From positions 1-53,020 of IMG/VR virus record IMGVR_UViG_3300043419_000168: a DNA stretch of 53,020 bases, one strand, 5' to 3'. This stretch comes from a virus. The notes beneath the pieces were generated by a model. The model did not search any database, was not told the DNA's origin, and saw nothing but the letters and a program-made list of their open reading frames with translations. The translations under genes and the position numbers were made by a program. This document shows, one piece after another, positions 31,090 through 40,817 of the stretch. The stretch's first letter is position 1; the number at the start of each line of letters is the position of its first letter.

Positions 31090-33282
31090 ATGGCATCTAT
31101 AATTCGCATTAAGCGTTCATCAGTTAGCGGAAATCCAAGTACACTTGGTGCTGGTGAGTTAGCCTACTCAAACTTAACAGATAATGGTTCGAATGGTGGT
31201 GATCGCTTATACATCGGTATGGGTAGTGAAACTGCTGGTAATGCTGCGAACCATATCGTTATCGGTGGTAAATATTTCACCGATATGTTGGATCACACTA
31301 AAGGTGTATTAACAGCAAACTCAGCTTTACTTGTTGACGCCAATAGTAAATTAGATAATCTTAAAGTTGATAACTTAGACTTAAATGGTAATGAGTTAAG
31401 TTCAACAAACGCCAATGGTAATATTTTAATTACACCAAATGGCACTGGTAAAACTATCGTTACTAATTTGTATACAGATAGTAACACATCATTAGCTGAA
31501 TACATTCAAGACGTAACTGGCGGTCAGTTAGTTGATAGCTCAGAAATTGCTCCTGCTTACAATGACGTAACAGGAACTACTACTTTAGCACTTAAGACTA
31601 CTGGTGTTACTGCTGGTTCTTATGGTTCTACTACAAAGATCCCTACATTTACTGTAGACACTAAGGGTCGTTTATCTGCAGCTGGTGAAGTTGACGTAGC
31701 TACAACTCTATCACTAATTGGTGATACTGGTTCTGATGGTATTTCATTACTATCAGAAACACTAACAATCGTTGGTGGTGAAGGTATTGATACTGCAGTT
31801 ACAGCTAATACTCTAACAATATCAGCTGAATTAGCATCAACATCAAATAAAGGTGTTGCATCTTTTGAAACTGCAGACTTTAATGTGACTTCTGGTGCAG
31901 TTGAACTAAAAGATACAGTAGTTAAATCATTTACAACTGATTCTGGTTCTCTAACTCCTACTTCACATGGTGTTTCTATTCTCGGCGGTGAAGGTATTGA
32001 TGTAACCCATTCTGGAAATGTTATTACAGTTGCAGGTGAAGATGCATCTACCACTAATAAAGGTGTTGCTTCGTTCAACACAGATAACTTCACTGTAACA
32101 AGTGGCGCAGTTTCTACTAAAACGATCACTCTTGGTAATACAACATTAACTAATGGTTCCACTACTACAGGTATAACTGGTTTAAGTGAAGTAGAAGTTG
32201 ACAACATCAGAGTTGATGGTAATACAATTAGTTCTACAAATACAGATGGTAATATCGTCATTTCTCCAAATGGTAATGGTAGTGTTGATGTTTCTTCTTC
32301 TAGAATAATTAACTTATCAGAACCAGTAGCTGATTCTGACGCAGCTACCAAGTACTACGTTGATGCTGCTCGTTCTGGTCTTGATATTAAGAACTCTGTT
32401 AAAGCTGCTACAACAGCAAACATAACATTAAGCAACACCCAAACCATTGATGGTGTTGCTCTTTCAGTTGGCGATCGTGTTCTTGTTAAAGACCAAACGA
32501 ACTCTGCGCAGAATGGTATCTACGTTGTTGCTTCTGGATCTTGGACTCGTTCTACTGATGCAGATGCTCCAGCTGAATTAAATCCAGGAACTTTCGTATT
32601 CGTTGAACAAGGTTCTGTAAATAGTGATACTGGTTTTGTTGTAGTTTCTGATGGTGCATTAACTATCGGTACTGATCCAATCCAGTGGACTCTATTCTCA
32701 ACATCTGGTACTTTAATCGCTGGTGCTGGTTTATCTAAGAACGGATATACTTTAGAAGTTAACGTAGCTGGTTCTGGTGGTATTGAAATTGTTTCTGACA
32801 ATTTACAATTAAAATCTACAATCGCTGGTGCTGGTTTAATCTATGATTCTGGTGTATTAGATATCGTTGGTACTGCCAACCGTATCACTGTTAGTGCCAA
32901 TGGTATTGACATCGCATCAACTTATGTTGGTCAAACTTCTATTACAACTCTTGGTACTATCACTACTGGTACTTGGCAGGCTGATGTAATTCAAGATGCT
33001 TATATTGCTAATGATTTAACAATCGTTGGTGGTACTATTAATAATACACCTATCGGTGCTACTACTCGTTCAAGTGGTGCCTTCACTACTTTAAGTGCGA
33101 ACAGTACTCTTGGTGTAACTGGTGCTGCTACTTTAGGTTCTACATTATCAGTAACTGGTGCAGCAACTCTAAGTTCTACACTATCTGTTTCTGGTAACGC
33201 TACTTTTGCTGCTAATTTGACTGGAGCTGGTGCTGATACATCTAACTTAGATGGTTTCAACATCGATGGTGGCACTTATTAA
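31090..33282 (+). CDS. Tail fibre protein without S74 domain
   Basis: A 730-residue fibre beginning IIRIKRSSVSGNPSTLGAGE, a standard attachment sequence shared with the next gene. The shaft has repeated units (ASTSNKGVASFETADFNVTSGAV, then a second copy near residue 320), a VGDRVLVKDQTNSAQNGIYV and STDADAPAELNPGTFVFVEQ domain common in phage fibres, and TGAATLGSTLSV-type repeats at the end. It stops with LDGFNIDGGTY and has no visible chaperone domain. It may need a chaperone in trans or serve as a proximal segment. It is followed by a hairpin region with a late promoter. Confidence 0.75.
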   Translation: MASIIRIKRSSVSGNPSTLGAGELAYSNLTDNGSNGGDRLYIGMGSETAGNAANHIVIGGKYFTDMLDHTKGVLTANSALLVDANSKLDNLKVDNLDLNGNELSSTNANGNILITPNGTGKTIVTNLYTDSNTSLAEYIQDVTGGQLVDSSEIAPAYNDVTGTTTLALKTTGVTAGSYGSTTKIPTFTVDTKGRLSAAGEVDVATTLSLIGDTGSDGISLLSETLTIVGGEGIDTAVTANTLTISAELASTSNKGVASFETADFNVTSGAVELKDTVVKSFTTDSGSLTPTSHGVSILGGEGIDVTHSGNVITVAGEDASTTNKGVASFNTDNFTVTSGAVSTKTITLGNTTLTNGSTTTGITGLSEVEVDNIRVDGNTISSTNTDGNIVISPNGNGSVDVSSSRIINLSEPVADSDAATKYYVDAARSGLDIKNSVKAATTANITLSNTQTIDGVALSVGDRVLVKDQTNSAQNGIYVVASGSWTRSTDADAPAELNPGTFVFVEQGSVNSDTGFVVVSDGALTIGTDPIQWTLFSTSGTLIAGAGLSKNGYTLEVNVAGSGGIEIVSDNLQLKSTIAGAGLIYDSGVLDIVGTANRITVSANGIDIASTYVGQTSITTLGTITTGTWQADVIQDAYIANDLTIVGGTINNTPIGATTRSSGAFTTLSANSTLGVTGAATLGSTLSVTGAATLSSTLSVSGNATFAANLTGAGADTSNLDGFNIDGGTY

Positions 33283-33288
33283 TTTAAG

Positions 33289-33295
33289 CTAAATA
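33289..33295 (+). promoter_or_regulatory. Late promoter -10 element before the 33366 fibre gene
   Basis: CTAAATA followed by TATT, immediately upstream of a hairpin. Expected start near 33301 is in the left arm of that hairpin. Confidence 0.55.
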
Positions 33296-33298
33296 TAT

Positions 33299-33320
33299 TG
33301 GTGGGATGAAAATCCCACCA
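33299..33320 (+). terminator. GAAA-loop hairpin after the fibre gene
   Basis: A perfect 9-bp stem TGGTGGGAT/ATCCCACCA with a GAAA tetraloop. No T-run follows directly; a second palindrome and a T-rich stretch come next, so termination may need both. Confidence 0.55.
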
Positions 33321-33336
33321 CTCAGTATATACTGAG
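33321..33336. repeat. Perfect 16-bp palindrome
   Basis: CTCAGTATATACTGAG equals its own reverse complement. It follows the GAAA hairpin directly and precedes TAATTTGTTT. It could form a second stem-loop in RNA, or be a protein-binding site upstream of the fibre gene at 33366. Confidence 0.6.
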
Positions 33337-33365
33337 TAATTTGTTTCTACATAGAATAGGTTATA

Positions 33366-33992
33366 ATGTCTAATTCAATTAAAATTAAGCGTTCTGCCGT
33401 CGCAGGAAAAGTTCCACTAACAACAGACTTGTCTCTTGGTGAACTTGCAGTAAACACATACGACGGTAATCTATTCTTCAAAAAATCTACCCTTGGTACA
33501 GAGTCTGTTGTAACAGTAGTATCACTGAATGGTAGTCAAACACTTACCAATAAAACACTAAACAATTTAACGCTAACTGGCACCTTAAATGCTGGTGGCA
33601 GCACAGGTGTAAACGGACAATTTTTAGTTTCTACTGGAACTGGTGTTCAGTGGAAAACACTAGATACAAATACGCTTGATGGGCTTTCTGATGTTGCAAT
33701 CAACTCACCAACTGCTCAGCAAGTTTTAAAATATAATGGTACCCAATGGGTAAATGCTAATAATGATGTTGCAGTAGCTTCAGCGGTTTTCGCTCCGCAG
33801 GCTATGAGCGATTTAGGATCTGTGACAGATTTGGTTATTGGTATATCTGAAGATTTGGGTCTCGTTACTGATATAGCGTATTTCGTTTACGATATGGGAC
33901 AATTGAGAATCGATGGTATTGTTTCTTTATCAAACATCGACCAATCTATCAAAGCAGATTACATTGGTTATTCTATTATTTTTGGATTCTAA
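33366..33992 (+). CDS. Short tail fibre/adaptor protein
   Basis: A 208-residue protein starting NSIKIKRSAVAGKVPLTTDL with the LGELAVNTYDGNLFFKK motif shared by fibre N-termini. The centre has QTLTNKTLNNLTLTGTLNAGG, another fibre staple, and the end is a compact, hydrophobic globular part (VTDIAYFVYDMGQLRIDG). It lacks an S74 domain. Probably a short fibre or a connector for the large protein that follows. Confidence 0.65.
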   Translation: MSNSIKIKRSAVAGKVPLTTDLSLGELAVNTYDGNLFFKKSTLGTESVVTVVSLNGSQTLTNKTLNNLTLTGTLNAGGSTGVNGQFLVSTGTGVQWKTLDTNTLDGLSDVAINSPTAQQVLKYNGTQWVNANNDVAVASAVFAPQAMSDLGSVTDLVIGISEDLGLVTDIAYFVYDMGQLRIDGIVSLSNIDQSIKADYIGYSIIFGF

Positions 33993-34004
33993 AGAGGATA
34001 TAAT

Positions 34005-36866
34005 ATGGCACGTCAATTAGTTGAAAAATACATTTTTACACCTGGTATTGCTGGTGAAGGAACGATCAAGTTTCCTGGAAAATGCGATGAAACTCAATTA
34101 TTAATTATCGCGAATAAAACATCTCAAGAAAACATTTACGCTATCGGCGATCCAACAAGAACAGGAACTCTTGTTTATGATCCAAACGATAACTCATCAT
34201 TCTTCTCAGAGCAGACTGGCAGCACAACAGTAACATTCTCTAAAGATACGTCAACAATGTTGGCGTCAGATAAGATTGCAGTTTATACTGATGCACCAAA
34301 ACAGGTTGGTAATATTGTTAGACCTTACGCTTTCGGTGTTGATGCTATTGAGCGTATGCGTACATCAAATCCACAGTCGCTGATTGACGCTGACTTTGAA
34401 TACGGTCTACAAACAACTAAGTGGCAAAACTACACAGATATCCGTGGTATTCCAGGTATCTACGAGCGTCCAGGTCTTGACTTATTCTTGACTAACATTA
34501 CAACTGATGGTAATACTCCATCGTTGATTACAGTAACATGTTCTGCTCCACACAATTTAAATGTTAACGACCCAGTTATTCTTTATGGTCTCGGCAACAC
34601 ATCTAATTATGCTCGTGCCGAAGGTGCGTTCGTAATTAACTCAGTTCCGCACACAACATCATTCACTTACTACGCCAAGGGTATTGTTGGCACAGCTGGG
34701 CAATCTATTTTCACTGGTTCTACTTATGGTCGTCGTGGTGGTTTCTATACTGGCGCATCATTACCGATCGGTTCTATTGTTTCTGACGGAGCAAACCCAT
34801 CAAGAATCACAGTAACATGTACTGCTAATCATGGCTTGGTTCCTGGAGCACCTTTAGTTTCAATCGCAACTTCTTCTGGAACTAATCATAATTTAATCAC
34901 AGGAAACTTCTTTGCAGAATCTGTTCCTTCACAAACATCATTCACTTTCACTGCCCGAGTTGGTGGCGCAGTTGCAAATACTGGGTTAGCATCAAATATG
35001 TTTGTTCGTTCAGATGCCTTTGCCCTACATCGTCCATTCGATGGTGGTGTTACTCTTGGACCATTTCTACCGTCTCATGGTGCTTCTATCTCTCGTCAGA
35101 CTAAGAAGTATATGCGTTACCAATCTGGTAAAGGTGTTCTTTGGACTTCTGGTGTTTTATTCAACCCAGTTCTTAACCTTGACCAAATTTCTGCGTCAGG
35201 AACAACTCCTGGATCTACAGTTACTGTAGTAACAGAAACTGACCACTGTTTACAGGTAGGTGCGACAGTTTTAATTTCTGGTGTTGTTACTGAAGGATAC
35301 AACGGAACATATGGTGTTTCTTCTATCGTGAATGAAAACACATTCACATACGCAGCTGCTAACACATTAGGTTCTACTAGTGCAATTATCACTAACTTAC
35401 CACGTGTAACTGTTAAAAATTGGCATGGAGCATCTGTTCGTGTTGGTGCGTTTGATGATCAAAACGGATTATTCTGGGAATATGATGGTAGAGAGTTAGC
35501 CGTTGTTCGTAGAGCTTCTACTTATCAGTTATCTGGTTTCGTATCAGTAACTCCAGGATCTCAAAGTGTAGTTGGTACTAGCTGCCGTTTCACACAACAA
35601 CTTAAAGTTGGTGATAATATTGTTATTCGTGGTATGACGTATAAAGTTGGTACTATCACAAATGATAATAACTTGACTATCAACCCAGAGTATCGTGGTA
35701 TTAATCCATCTTCTGGTATTAAAATTGCAACTGTTATTGATCAAAGAGTTTCGCAGACAGAGTTTAATATTGATAAGTTAGATGGAACAGGTATTTCTGG
35801 TTATAACATTAACCTTAACAAAATGCAGATGATGGGAATTTCATTCTCATGGTACGGTGCTGGTTTCATTGACTTTATGTGCCGTGGCGGTGATGGTAAT
35901 ATGATTCTTGCTCATCGTATGAAACAAAACAACGTAAATGATGAAGCGTATATGCGTTCTGGTAACAGTGCTGTTCGTTATCAGGCTATTAACGAATCTG
36001 TTATTGGTAGATTATCTGAATCTATGACCAATACTCAAACAACTATTCCTTTAGTTGACGCTTCGCGTTTCCCATCAACTGGGGGTACTGTTTTAATACA
36101 AAACGAATGTATTAACTTTACTGGCAAATCAGGAAATAACCTTACTGGTTGCACTCGTGGTGCAACATTCTCTCAATTCGTTGGTGGTAACAATAGAAAC
36201 TTCACTGGTGGTTCAGCTACTTCTCATAGCTCTGGTAATGGTTACACTTCTGTGACACTAATCAGCTGTACTGCTGCTCCAGTAATTAACCACTGGGGTT
36301 CTTCTTACATTATGGATGGTGGTTTTGACAGCGATCGTGGTTACTATTTTAACTACCCATCTCTATCAAACGAAGTAGCTTCTGGTGCAAGCGAAACAGT
36401 ATTCTTCTTAAGACTAGCTCCATCAGTTTCTAACTCTATCGCTGGCAACTTCGGAGATCGCGATCTAATCAATCGTTCACAATTATTACTACAAAAATTA
36501 CAGATTCAATCTGATAAATCTGTGCAGGTTTACGGTATGTTGAATCCAGGTAACATTGATGCTTCTACATTATCATGGCAGTCAGTTAACACTGCAGCAT
36601 TAGGTTCTCAACCTTCGTTCGCTCAAGTTTCTACAAGTGTTTCTACAGCAGCGACTCCAGGAGAACAGGTTTTCTCAACACTAGGGCAACCAAATGGTTT
36701 TGCTGAGATTGACTTATCAAATCTTAAAGAATTGTCAAACTCAGCTATCGGTGGTTACAGTAACTTCCCAGATGGTCCAGACGTTCTTGCTGTTGTTGTT
36801 AAAAATCTTGAACCTATTACTGCTAAAGTAAGTATAAACTTGTTCTGGTCAGAAGCACAAGCATAA
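34005..36866 (+). CDS. Large virion structural protein
   Basis: A 953-residue protein of a type found next to fibre genes in T4-like marine phages; RMRTSNPQSLIDADFEYGLQ near residue 115 is the most characteristic segment. Three β-modules of the form (H-x-L)-x2-G-x2-V-x-I-x-G are visible (APHNLNVNDPVILYGLG, ANHGLVPGAPLVSI, TDHCLQVGATVLISG); one like them occurs in the DUF4815 protein. Toward the end is a GGTVLIQNECINFTGKSGNN motif, often seen in phage structural proteins. No enzyme site is evident. It is presumably part of a long fibre or baseplate appendage. Confidence 0.65.
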   Translation: MARQLVEKYIFTPGIAGEGTIKFPGKCDETQLLIIANKTSQENIYAIGDPTRTGTLVYDPNDNSSFFSEQTGSTTVTFSKDTSTMLASDKIAVYTDAPKQVGNIVRPYAFGVDAIERMRTSNPQSLIDADFEYGLQTTKWQNYTDIRGIPGIYERPGLDLFLTNITTDGNTPSLITVTCSAPHNLNVNDPVILYGLGNTSNYARAEGAFVINSVPHTTSFTYYAKGIVGTAGQSIFTGSTYGRRGGFYTGASLPIGSIVSDGANPSRITVTCTANHGLVPGAPLVSIATSSGTNHNLITGNFFAESVPSQTSFTFTARVGGAVANTGLASNMFVRSDAFALHRPFDGGVTLGPFLPSHGASISRQTKKYMRYQSGKGVLWTSGVLFNPVLNLDQISASGTTPGSTVTVVTETDHCLQVGATVLISGVVTEGYNGTYGVSSIVNENTFTYAAANTLGSTSAIITNLPRVTVKNWHGASVRVGAFDDQNGLFWEYDGRELAVVRRASTYQLSGFVSVTPGSQSVVGTSCRFTQQLKVGDNIVIRGMTYKVGTITNDNNLTINPEYRGINPSSGIKIATVIDQRVSQTEFNIDKLDGTGISGYNINLNKMQMMGISFSWYGAGFIDFMCRGGDGNMILAHRMKQNNVNDEAYMRSGNSAVRYQAINESVIGRLSESMTNTQTTIPLVDASRFPSTGGTVLIQNECINFTGKSGNNLTGCTRGATFSQFVGGNNRNFTGGSATSHSSGNGYTSVTLISCTAAPVINHWGSSYIMDGGFDSDRGYYFNYPSLSNEVASGASETVFFLRLAPSVSNSIAGNFGDRDLINRSQLLLQKLQIQSDKSVQVYGMLNPGNIDASTLSWQSVNTAALGSQPSFAQVSTSVSTAATPGEQVFSTLGQPNGFAEIDLSNLKELSNSAIGGYSNFPDGPDVLAVVVKNLEPITAKVSINLFWSEAQA

Positions 36867-36869
36867 ATA
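36863..36869 (+). promoter_or_regulatory. Late promoter -10 element before the second S74 fibre
   Basis: ATAAATA overlaps the stop of the previous gene. Expected start near 36875 leaves a 15-nt leader with AGAGGA before the ATG at 36890. Confidence 0.55.
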
Positions 36870-36889
36870 TATCGAAAGAGGAATTTTAA

Positions 36890-38425
36890 ATGGCAACACA
36901 AGTACAGTTTAGAAGAGGTACCACTACTCAGAACAATGCGTTCACTGGTGCAGTTGGCGAATTAACATACGACGTTGATGTTAAGACCCTGCGAATCCAT
37001 GATGGAACAACTCCAGGTGGCGGTGCCATCGTAGCTACCTTACAGGCTAGCCAGACTTTGTTGTTTAAAACACTTAGTACTGGTTCTGTTTGGCAGGGTA
37101 ATGCTGTTGGATTACAGTACGGTGGTACTGGATCATCATTAACAGCAACACCAGGTGCTGTTCTTTATTCTGGTGTCAGTGGTCTATCACTTTCAGACGC
37201 AGGAACTTCTGGTCAGGTTCTTATCTCTGGTGGTTCTTCTGCGCCAACATGGGTTAATGCCACTTCTCTACAAACTGGTACTGCTGTTAATGCTACTTAT
37301 GCAACTAACGTGGCTGGTGGTTCTGCTGGTCAGTTAGTTATTCAACAAGATACTGACCTAACAACATTCATTACTGCTGGTGCTGCTGGAACATTCTTAC
37401 GTTCTGCTGGTGCTGGTTATGCTCCAACATGGGCGACAGCTGACATTACTATTGGTACAACAGTCATTGACCTTGGTTCTTCAAGCACATCACTAGCTGG
37501 TCTTAATATTTTAGCTGCAACTGGAACAAGTCACTGGACATTACCAGTTGGTACTACTGCACAACGTCCAGCATCGCCAGCCATTGGTATGGTTCGTTAT
37601 AACTCTACTCAATCTACATTTGAGGGTTATTCTTCTGGATCATGGTCATCACTTGGTGGTGTTAAGTCTGTTGATGGATTTACTTATATCATTGCAGAAA
37701 CATCAGCTGGAGCATCGAACGGAGAACTAGAGTTTTACGTAGAAAATTCTGCTGGTAATGGAACGACTAAGGCTGGTGGTTGGACGCAAGCTGCATTAAC
37801 TGTTAATAATAACTTGGTTGTTTCTGGAAACTTAACAGTAAACGGAACAACTACCACTATCAATTCTACAACATTATCTGTAGATGATTTAAACATTGTT
37901 CTTGCAGATGGTGCCACTACTGCAGCTGCAGCTAATGGTGCTGGACTTACAGTTTCTGGTGCTTCTGCAACTATCACTTATGCTAATTCTGACGATTCTT
38001 GGAACATCAATAAGAGATTGAATGTTTCTGGTAACTTGCATGCGACATTAGTTGGTACTGCAAATAACATTCGTGATTATACAATCAATCAAAACTTAGG
38101 AACAGGCAACTCTCCTACTTTTGCTGGCGTCACTTCTGGTTCTTTCCAAACTTCTTCTGACGTAAGATTAAAAACTAACATCGAAGATTCTAACTATGGA
38201 TTAACTGAGGTTCTACAGTTACGTTCTGTTAAGTATGTTAAAGACAGTAAGACAGAAGTAGGTTTTATCGCTCAAGAAATAGAATCAATTTTACCAGAGT
38301 TTGTTGCAGAAAATTCTGATGGTATGAAGACTGTTAACTATGGTCAACTAGTTTCTGTTCTAGTTAAAGCAGTTCAAGATCTTAAATCTGAAGTTGATGC
38401 ACTAAAAGCCCAATTAGGAAAATAA
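36890..38425 (+). CDS. Second tail fibre with S74 self-cleaving chaperone
   Basis: A 511-residue fibre. The N-terminus, MATQVQFRRGTTTQNNAFTG with GELTYDVDVKTLRIHDGTTPGG, matches the attachment domain of the major tropism determinant and similar fibres. The shaft is Gly/Thr/Ser-rich, with a TINSTTLSVDDLNIVLADGA unit typical of fibres. The C-terminal S74 domain starts at Ser423-Asp424 (SDVRLKTNIE), followed by EVGFIAQEIESILPEFV and a terminal coiled coil. It is related in its C-terminus to the fibre at 23263. It is likely receptor-binding, and it ends 1 nt before gp13. Confidence 0.85.
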   Translation: MATQVQFRRGTTTQNNAFTGAVGELTYDVDVKTLRIHDGTTPGGGAIVATLQASQTLLFKTLSTGSVWQGNAVGLQYGGTGSSLTATPGAVLYSGVSGLSLSDAGTSGQVLISGGSSAPTWVNATSLQTGTAVNATYATNVAGGSAGQLVIQQDTDLTTFITAGAAGTFLRSAGAGYAPTWATADITIGTTVIDLGSSSTSLAGLNILAATGTSHWTLPVGTTAQRPASPAIGMVRYNSTQSTFEGYSSGSWSSLGGVKSVDGFTYIIAETSAGASNGELEFYVENSAGNGTTKAGGWTQAALTVNNNLVVSGNLTVNGTTTTINSTTLSVDDLNIVLADGATTAAAANGAGLTVSGASATITYANSDDSWNINKRLNVSGNLHATLVGTANNIRDYTINQNLGTGNSPTFAGVTSGSFQTSSDVRLKTNIEDSNYGLTEVLQLRSVKYVKDSKTEVGFIAQEIESILPEFVAENSDGMKTVNYGQLVSVLVKAVQDLKSEVDALKAQLGK

Positions 38426-38426
38426 A

Positions 38427-39164
38427 ATGGCTGTTAATTCAAGAGAATCCCTAAAGCAATACGCACTTAGAGCGTTAGGTGCACCTGTTTTAGAAATTAA
38501 CGTAGACGACGATCAACTAGAAGATCGTCTTGATGAAGCTCTTGAGTATTGGAGACAATACCACTGGGATGGTGTTGAAAAAGTATATCTAAAACATCAG
38601 ATTACAAGTACAGATAAAACTAACAAGTATATTCCAATACCAGACTTAGTTTATGGTGTAACGAGAGTTATCCCTCTATCTCTACAGTCTTCATCTAAAG
38701 ATCTGTTTAATATTCAATATCAGTTAAGATTACACGATCTTTATGATTTAACTTCTACATCAATAATTTACTACAAGTCTATTATGAGTCATATCTCTTT
38801 GTTAGATATGGAACTTAATGGACCACAGATGTTTAGATTTAACAGACTACAAAACAAATTAAATTTAGAAATTAACTGGGATAGCGAAGTTGCTGTTGGT
38901 GACTATGTTATTGTAGAATGTTACCGTGTTTTGGATCCGACAGAATATACAAAAGTTTGGAACGAAGCATGGCTGAAACATTATGTAACTGCATTGTTTA
39001 AAAAGCAGTGGGCAGTTAACATTAAAAAGTTTTCTGGAATTCAACTTCCAGGTGGTGTTACTTTAGACGGTAATGCTTTATATGACGAAGCAACTGGAGA
39101 AATAAAAGAGCTTGAAGATGAGTTAATGAACAAATCTGCTCCCCTTGATTTCTTCTTAGGATAA
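38427..39164 (+). CDS. 13: Neck protein gp13
   Basis: A 245-residue protein (T4 gp13 309). The SLKQYALRALGAPVLEINVD and DDQLEDRLDEALEYWRQYHWD segments are the typical gp13 N-terminus. The C-terminal part has the LKHYVTALFKKQWAVNIKKFSG helix. Gp13 and gp14 build the head-to-tail connector onto which the tail docks. The gene is followed after 2 nt by gp14, then gp15 and gp17, the usual order. Confidence 0.9.
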   Translation: MAVNSRESLKQYALRALGAPVLEINVDDDQLEDRLDEALEYWRQYHWDGVEKVYLKHQITSTDKTNKYIPIPDLVYGVTRVIPLSLQSSSKDLFNIQYQLRLHDLYDLTSTSIIYYKSIMSHISLLDMELNGPQMFRFNRLQNKLNLEINWDSEVAVGDYVIVECYRVLDPTEYTKVWNEAWLKHYVTALFKKQWAVNIKKFSGIQLPGGVTLDGNALYDEATGEIKELEDELMNKSAPLDFFLG

Positions 39165-39166
39165 TA

Positions 39167-40069
39167 ATGACCACAACAAATGTTTATTTTTCTCATGGAA
39201 CTAGAAACGAACAGTATCTAGTTGAGGATTTAATTATTGAATCGTTACGTATGTATGGTAACGAGGTTATGTATATTCCAAGAACTTTGGTTTCTAAAGA
39301 CGAGATTCTTGGTGAAGATAGACTATCACAGTTTAAAACAGCATTCCCAATTGAAATGTATTTCGAGAACGTAGACTCGTTCTCTGGTCAGGGTGCGTTC
39401 ATTCAGAAGTTTGGTTTGATGATGGAACAGTCAGCTACATTGGTGGTTGCTCGTCGCAGATGGGAGCAGTTCGTTGGACGTTATGGTGTAACAACATTAC
39501 CGAATAGACCAAACGAAGGTGACTTAATTTACTTCCCATTAACAAAAGGGTTGTTTGAAATTAAATTTGTAACACATCAAGATCCATTTTATCAACTTGG
39601 TAAACTCTATGTTTACAAACTACAGGTTGAGTTGTTCCAGTATAGCTCTGAATTTATTGATACTGGTATTAGTCAGATCGATAACTTCGAAACACTGAAG
39701 TCATTTACCACAAATACAACTAGAACAGAAAACGCTAAAATTGTTTCTGCCACTGTAACTAATCAGGGTAATTTTTATACTTCTGCCCCAACGCTAGTTA
39801 TTAGCAATGGTACTGGTCGTGGTGCTGTTCTAGAACCAGTGATTCAGGCTGGTAAATTGGTTTCTGTTAATATTGTAAATCCAGGAATCGGTTTCAATTC
39901 AACACCAACTGTAACAGTAACTGGGGGTGGTGGTTCCGGAGCAACTGTCACTGTAGAAATCGCAGCCAATGTAGATGCTCCAGATTCTTATGGTGATAAT
40001 AACTCATTCAAAGAAGAAGCTGCTGACATTTTATTCAATGAGAATAATCCTTTCGGAGATGTAGTTTAA
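39167..40069 (+). CDS. 14: Neck protein gp14 with C-terminal repeat extension
   Basis: A 300-residue protein; T4 gp14 is 256. The N-terminal two thirds are gp14-like: DLIIESLRMYGNEVMYIPRT, DSFSGQGAFIQKFGLMMEQS and DPFYQLGKLYVYKLQVELFQ. Between about residues 190 and 265 there are two Gly/Tyr/Thr repeats (NQGNFYTSAPTLVISNG, NPGIGFNSTPTVTVTGGGGSG), the same module as in gp8 and gp18. The tail is acidic. With gp13 it closes the head and receives the tail. The stop overlaps the gp15 start. Confidence 0.9.
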   Translation: MTTTNVYFSHGTRNEQYLVEDLIIESLRMYGNEVMYIPRTLVSKDEILGEDRLSQFKTAFPIEMYFENVDSFSGQGAFIQKFGLMMEQSATLVVARRRWEQFVGRYGVTTLPNRPNEGDLIYFPLTKGLFEIKFVTHQDPFYQLGKLYVYKLQVELFQYSSEFIDTGISQIDNFETLKSFTTNTTRTENAKIVSATVTNQGNFYTSAPTLVISNGTGRGAVLEPVIQAGKLVSVNIVNPGIGFNSTPTVTVTGGGGSGATVTVEIAANVDAPDSYGDNNSFKEEAADILFNENNPFGDVV

Positions 40070-40815
40070 TGCTAAGCAACCAAGTATTCTACCATGGTAT
40101 AATTAGAAAAACTATCGTTGGCTTCGGTAGCTTATTCAGTAGTATCTATATTGATCGTAAACAGGGCGACTCTGTTAATGGAACAACTATTCAAAGAGTT
40201 CAGGTTCCATTGGCTTACGCACCGAAAGAAAAGTGGTTAGTTCGTATTGATTCAGATCCTAATCTGGAAAACAATACTTATACTACATTACCAAGAATGT
40301 CCTTTGAAATAACTGGATATTCTTACGATTCATCAAGAAAAACTAATCGTATGCAGAAGATAACATGTGGTGTTGGAACAACATCAATGAACACTCTGTA
40401 TACACCTGTTCCTTACAATATTGATATATCTCTTTATGTTTTAACTAAAACACAAGAAGATGGTCTTCAAATCATTGAACAAATACTTCCAACATTCACA
40501 CCAGAATACACTCTTGCTATTAAAACTGTAGAAGATATGAACATTGTTCTTGATGTTCCAGTTATACTGAATAGTATTTCTGTTCAAGACGATTATGATG
40601 GTGACTTCCAAACAAGAAGATTCGTCACTCATACATTGAATTTTACACTAAAGACTAATCTGTTTGGTTCCCTTAGCAATCAGGGAGTTATATCTCAGGT
40701 TAATGCTAATGTCGGTCAGAATGAAAATTTCTCTAATCCAAATAGAGTTTATGTCGCTGAGGGTGATACAGCTACGGGAACTGTGTCGCAAGAAAATTGG
40801 CAAGATAATTTTTAA
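40069..40815 (+). CDS. 15: Tail terminator/sheath stabiliser gp15
   Basis: A 248-residue protein (T4 gp15 272) with VFYHGIIRKTIVGFGSLFSS, the RVQVPLAYAPKEKWLVRI segment and RMSFEITGYSYDSSRKTNRM, all typical of gp15. The hexamer ends tail growth and joins the neck. It is translationally coupled to gp14 by a TAATG overlap and followed 2 nt later by gp17. Confidence 0.9.
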   Translation: MLSNQVFYHGIIRKTIVGFGSLFSSIYIDRKQGDSVNGTTIQRVQVPLAYAPKEKWLVRIDSDPNLENNTYTTLPRMSFEITGYSYDSSRKTNRMQKITCGVGTTSMNTLYTPVPYNIDISLYVLTKTQEDGLQIIEQILPTFTPEYTLAIKTVEDMNIVLDVPVILNSISVQDDYDGDFQTRRFVTHTLNFTLKTNLFGSLSNQGVISQVNANVGQNENFSNPNRVYVAEGDTATGTVSQENWQDNF

Positions 40816-40817
40816 AT

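Noticed and set aside
31620-32351. Long antisense open frame in the 730-residue fibre gene, and similar antisense frames elsewhere
   Set aside because: They mirror Thr/Ser/Gly-rich fibre codons, lack ribosome sites and promoters, and have low-complexity Val/Pro/Ser content.
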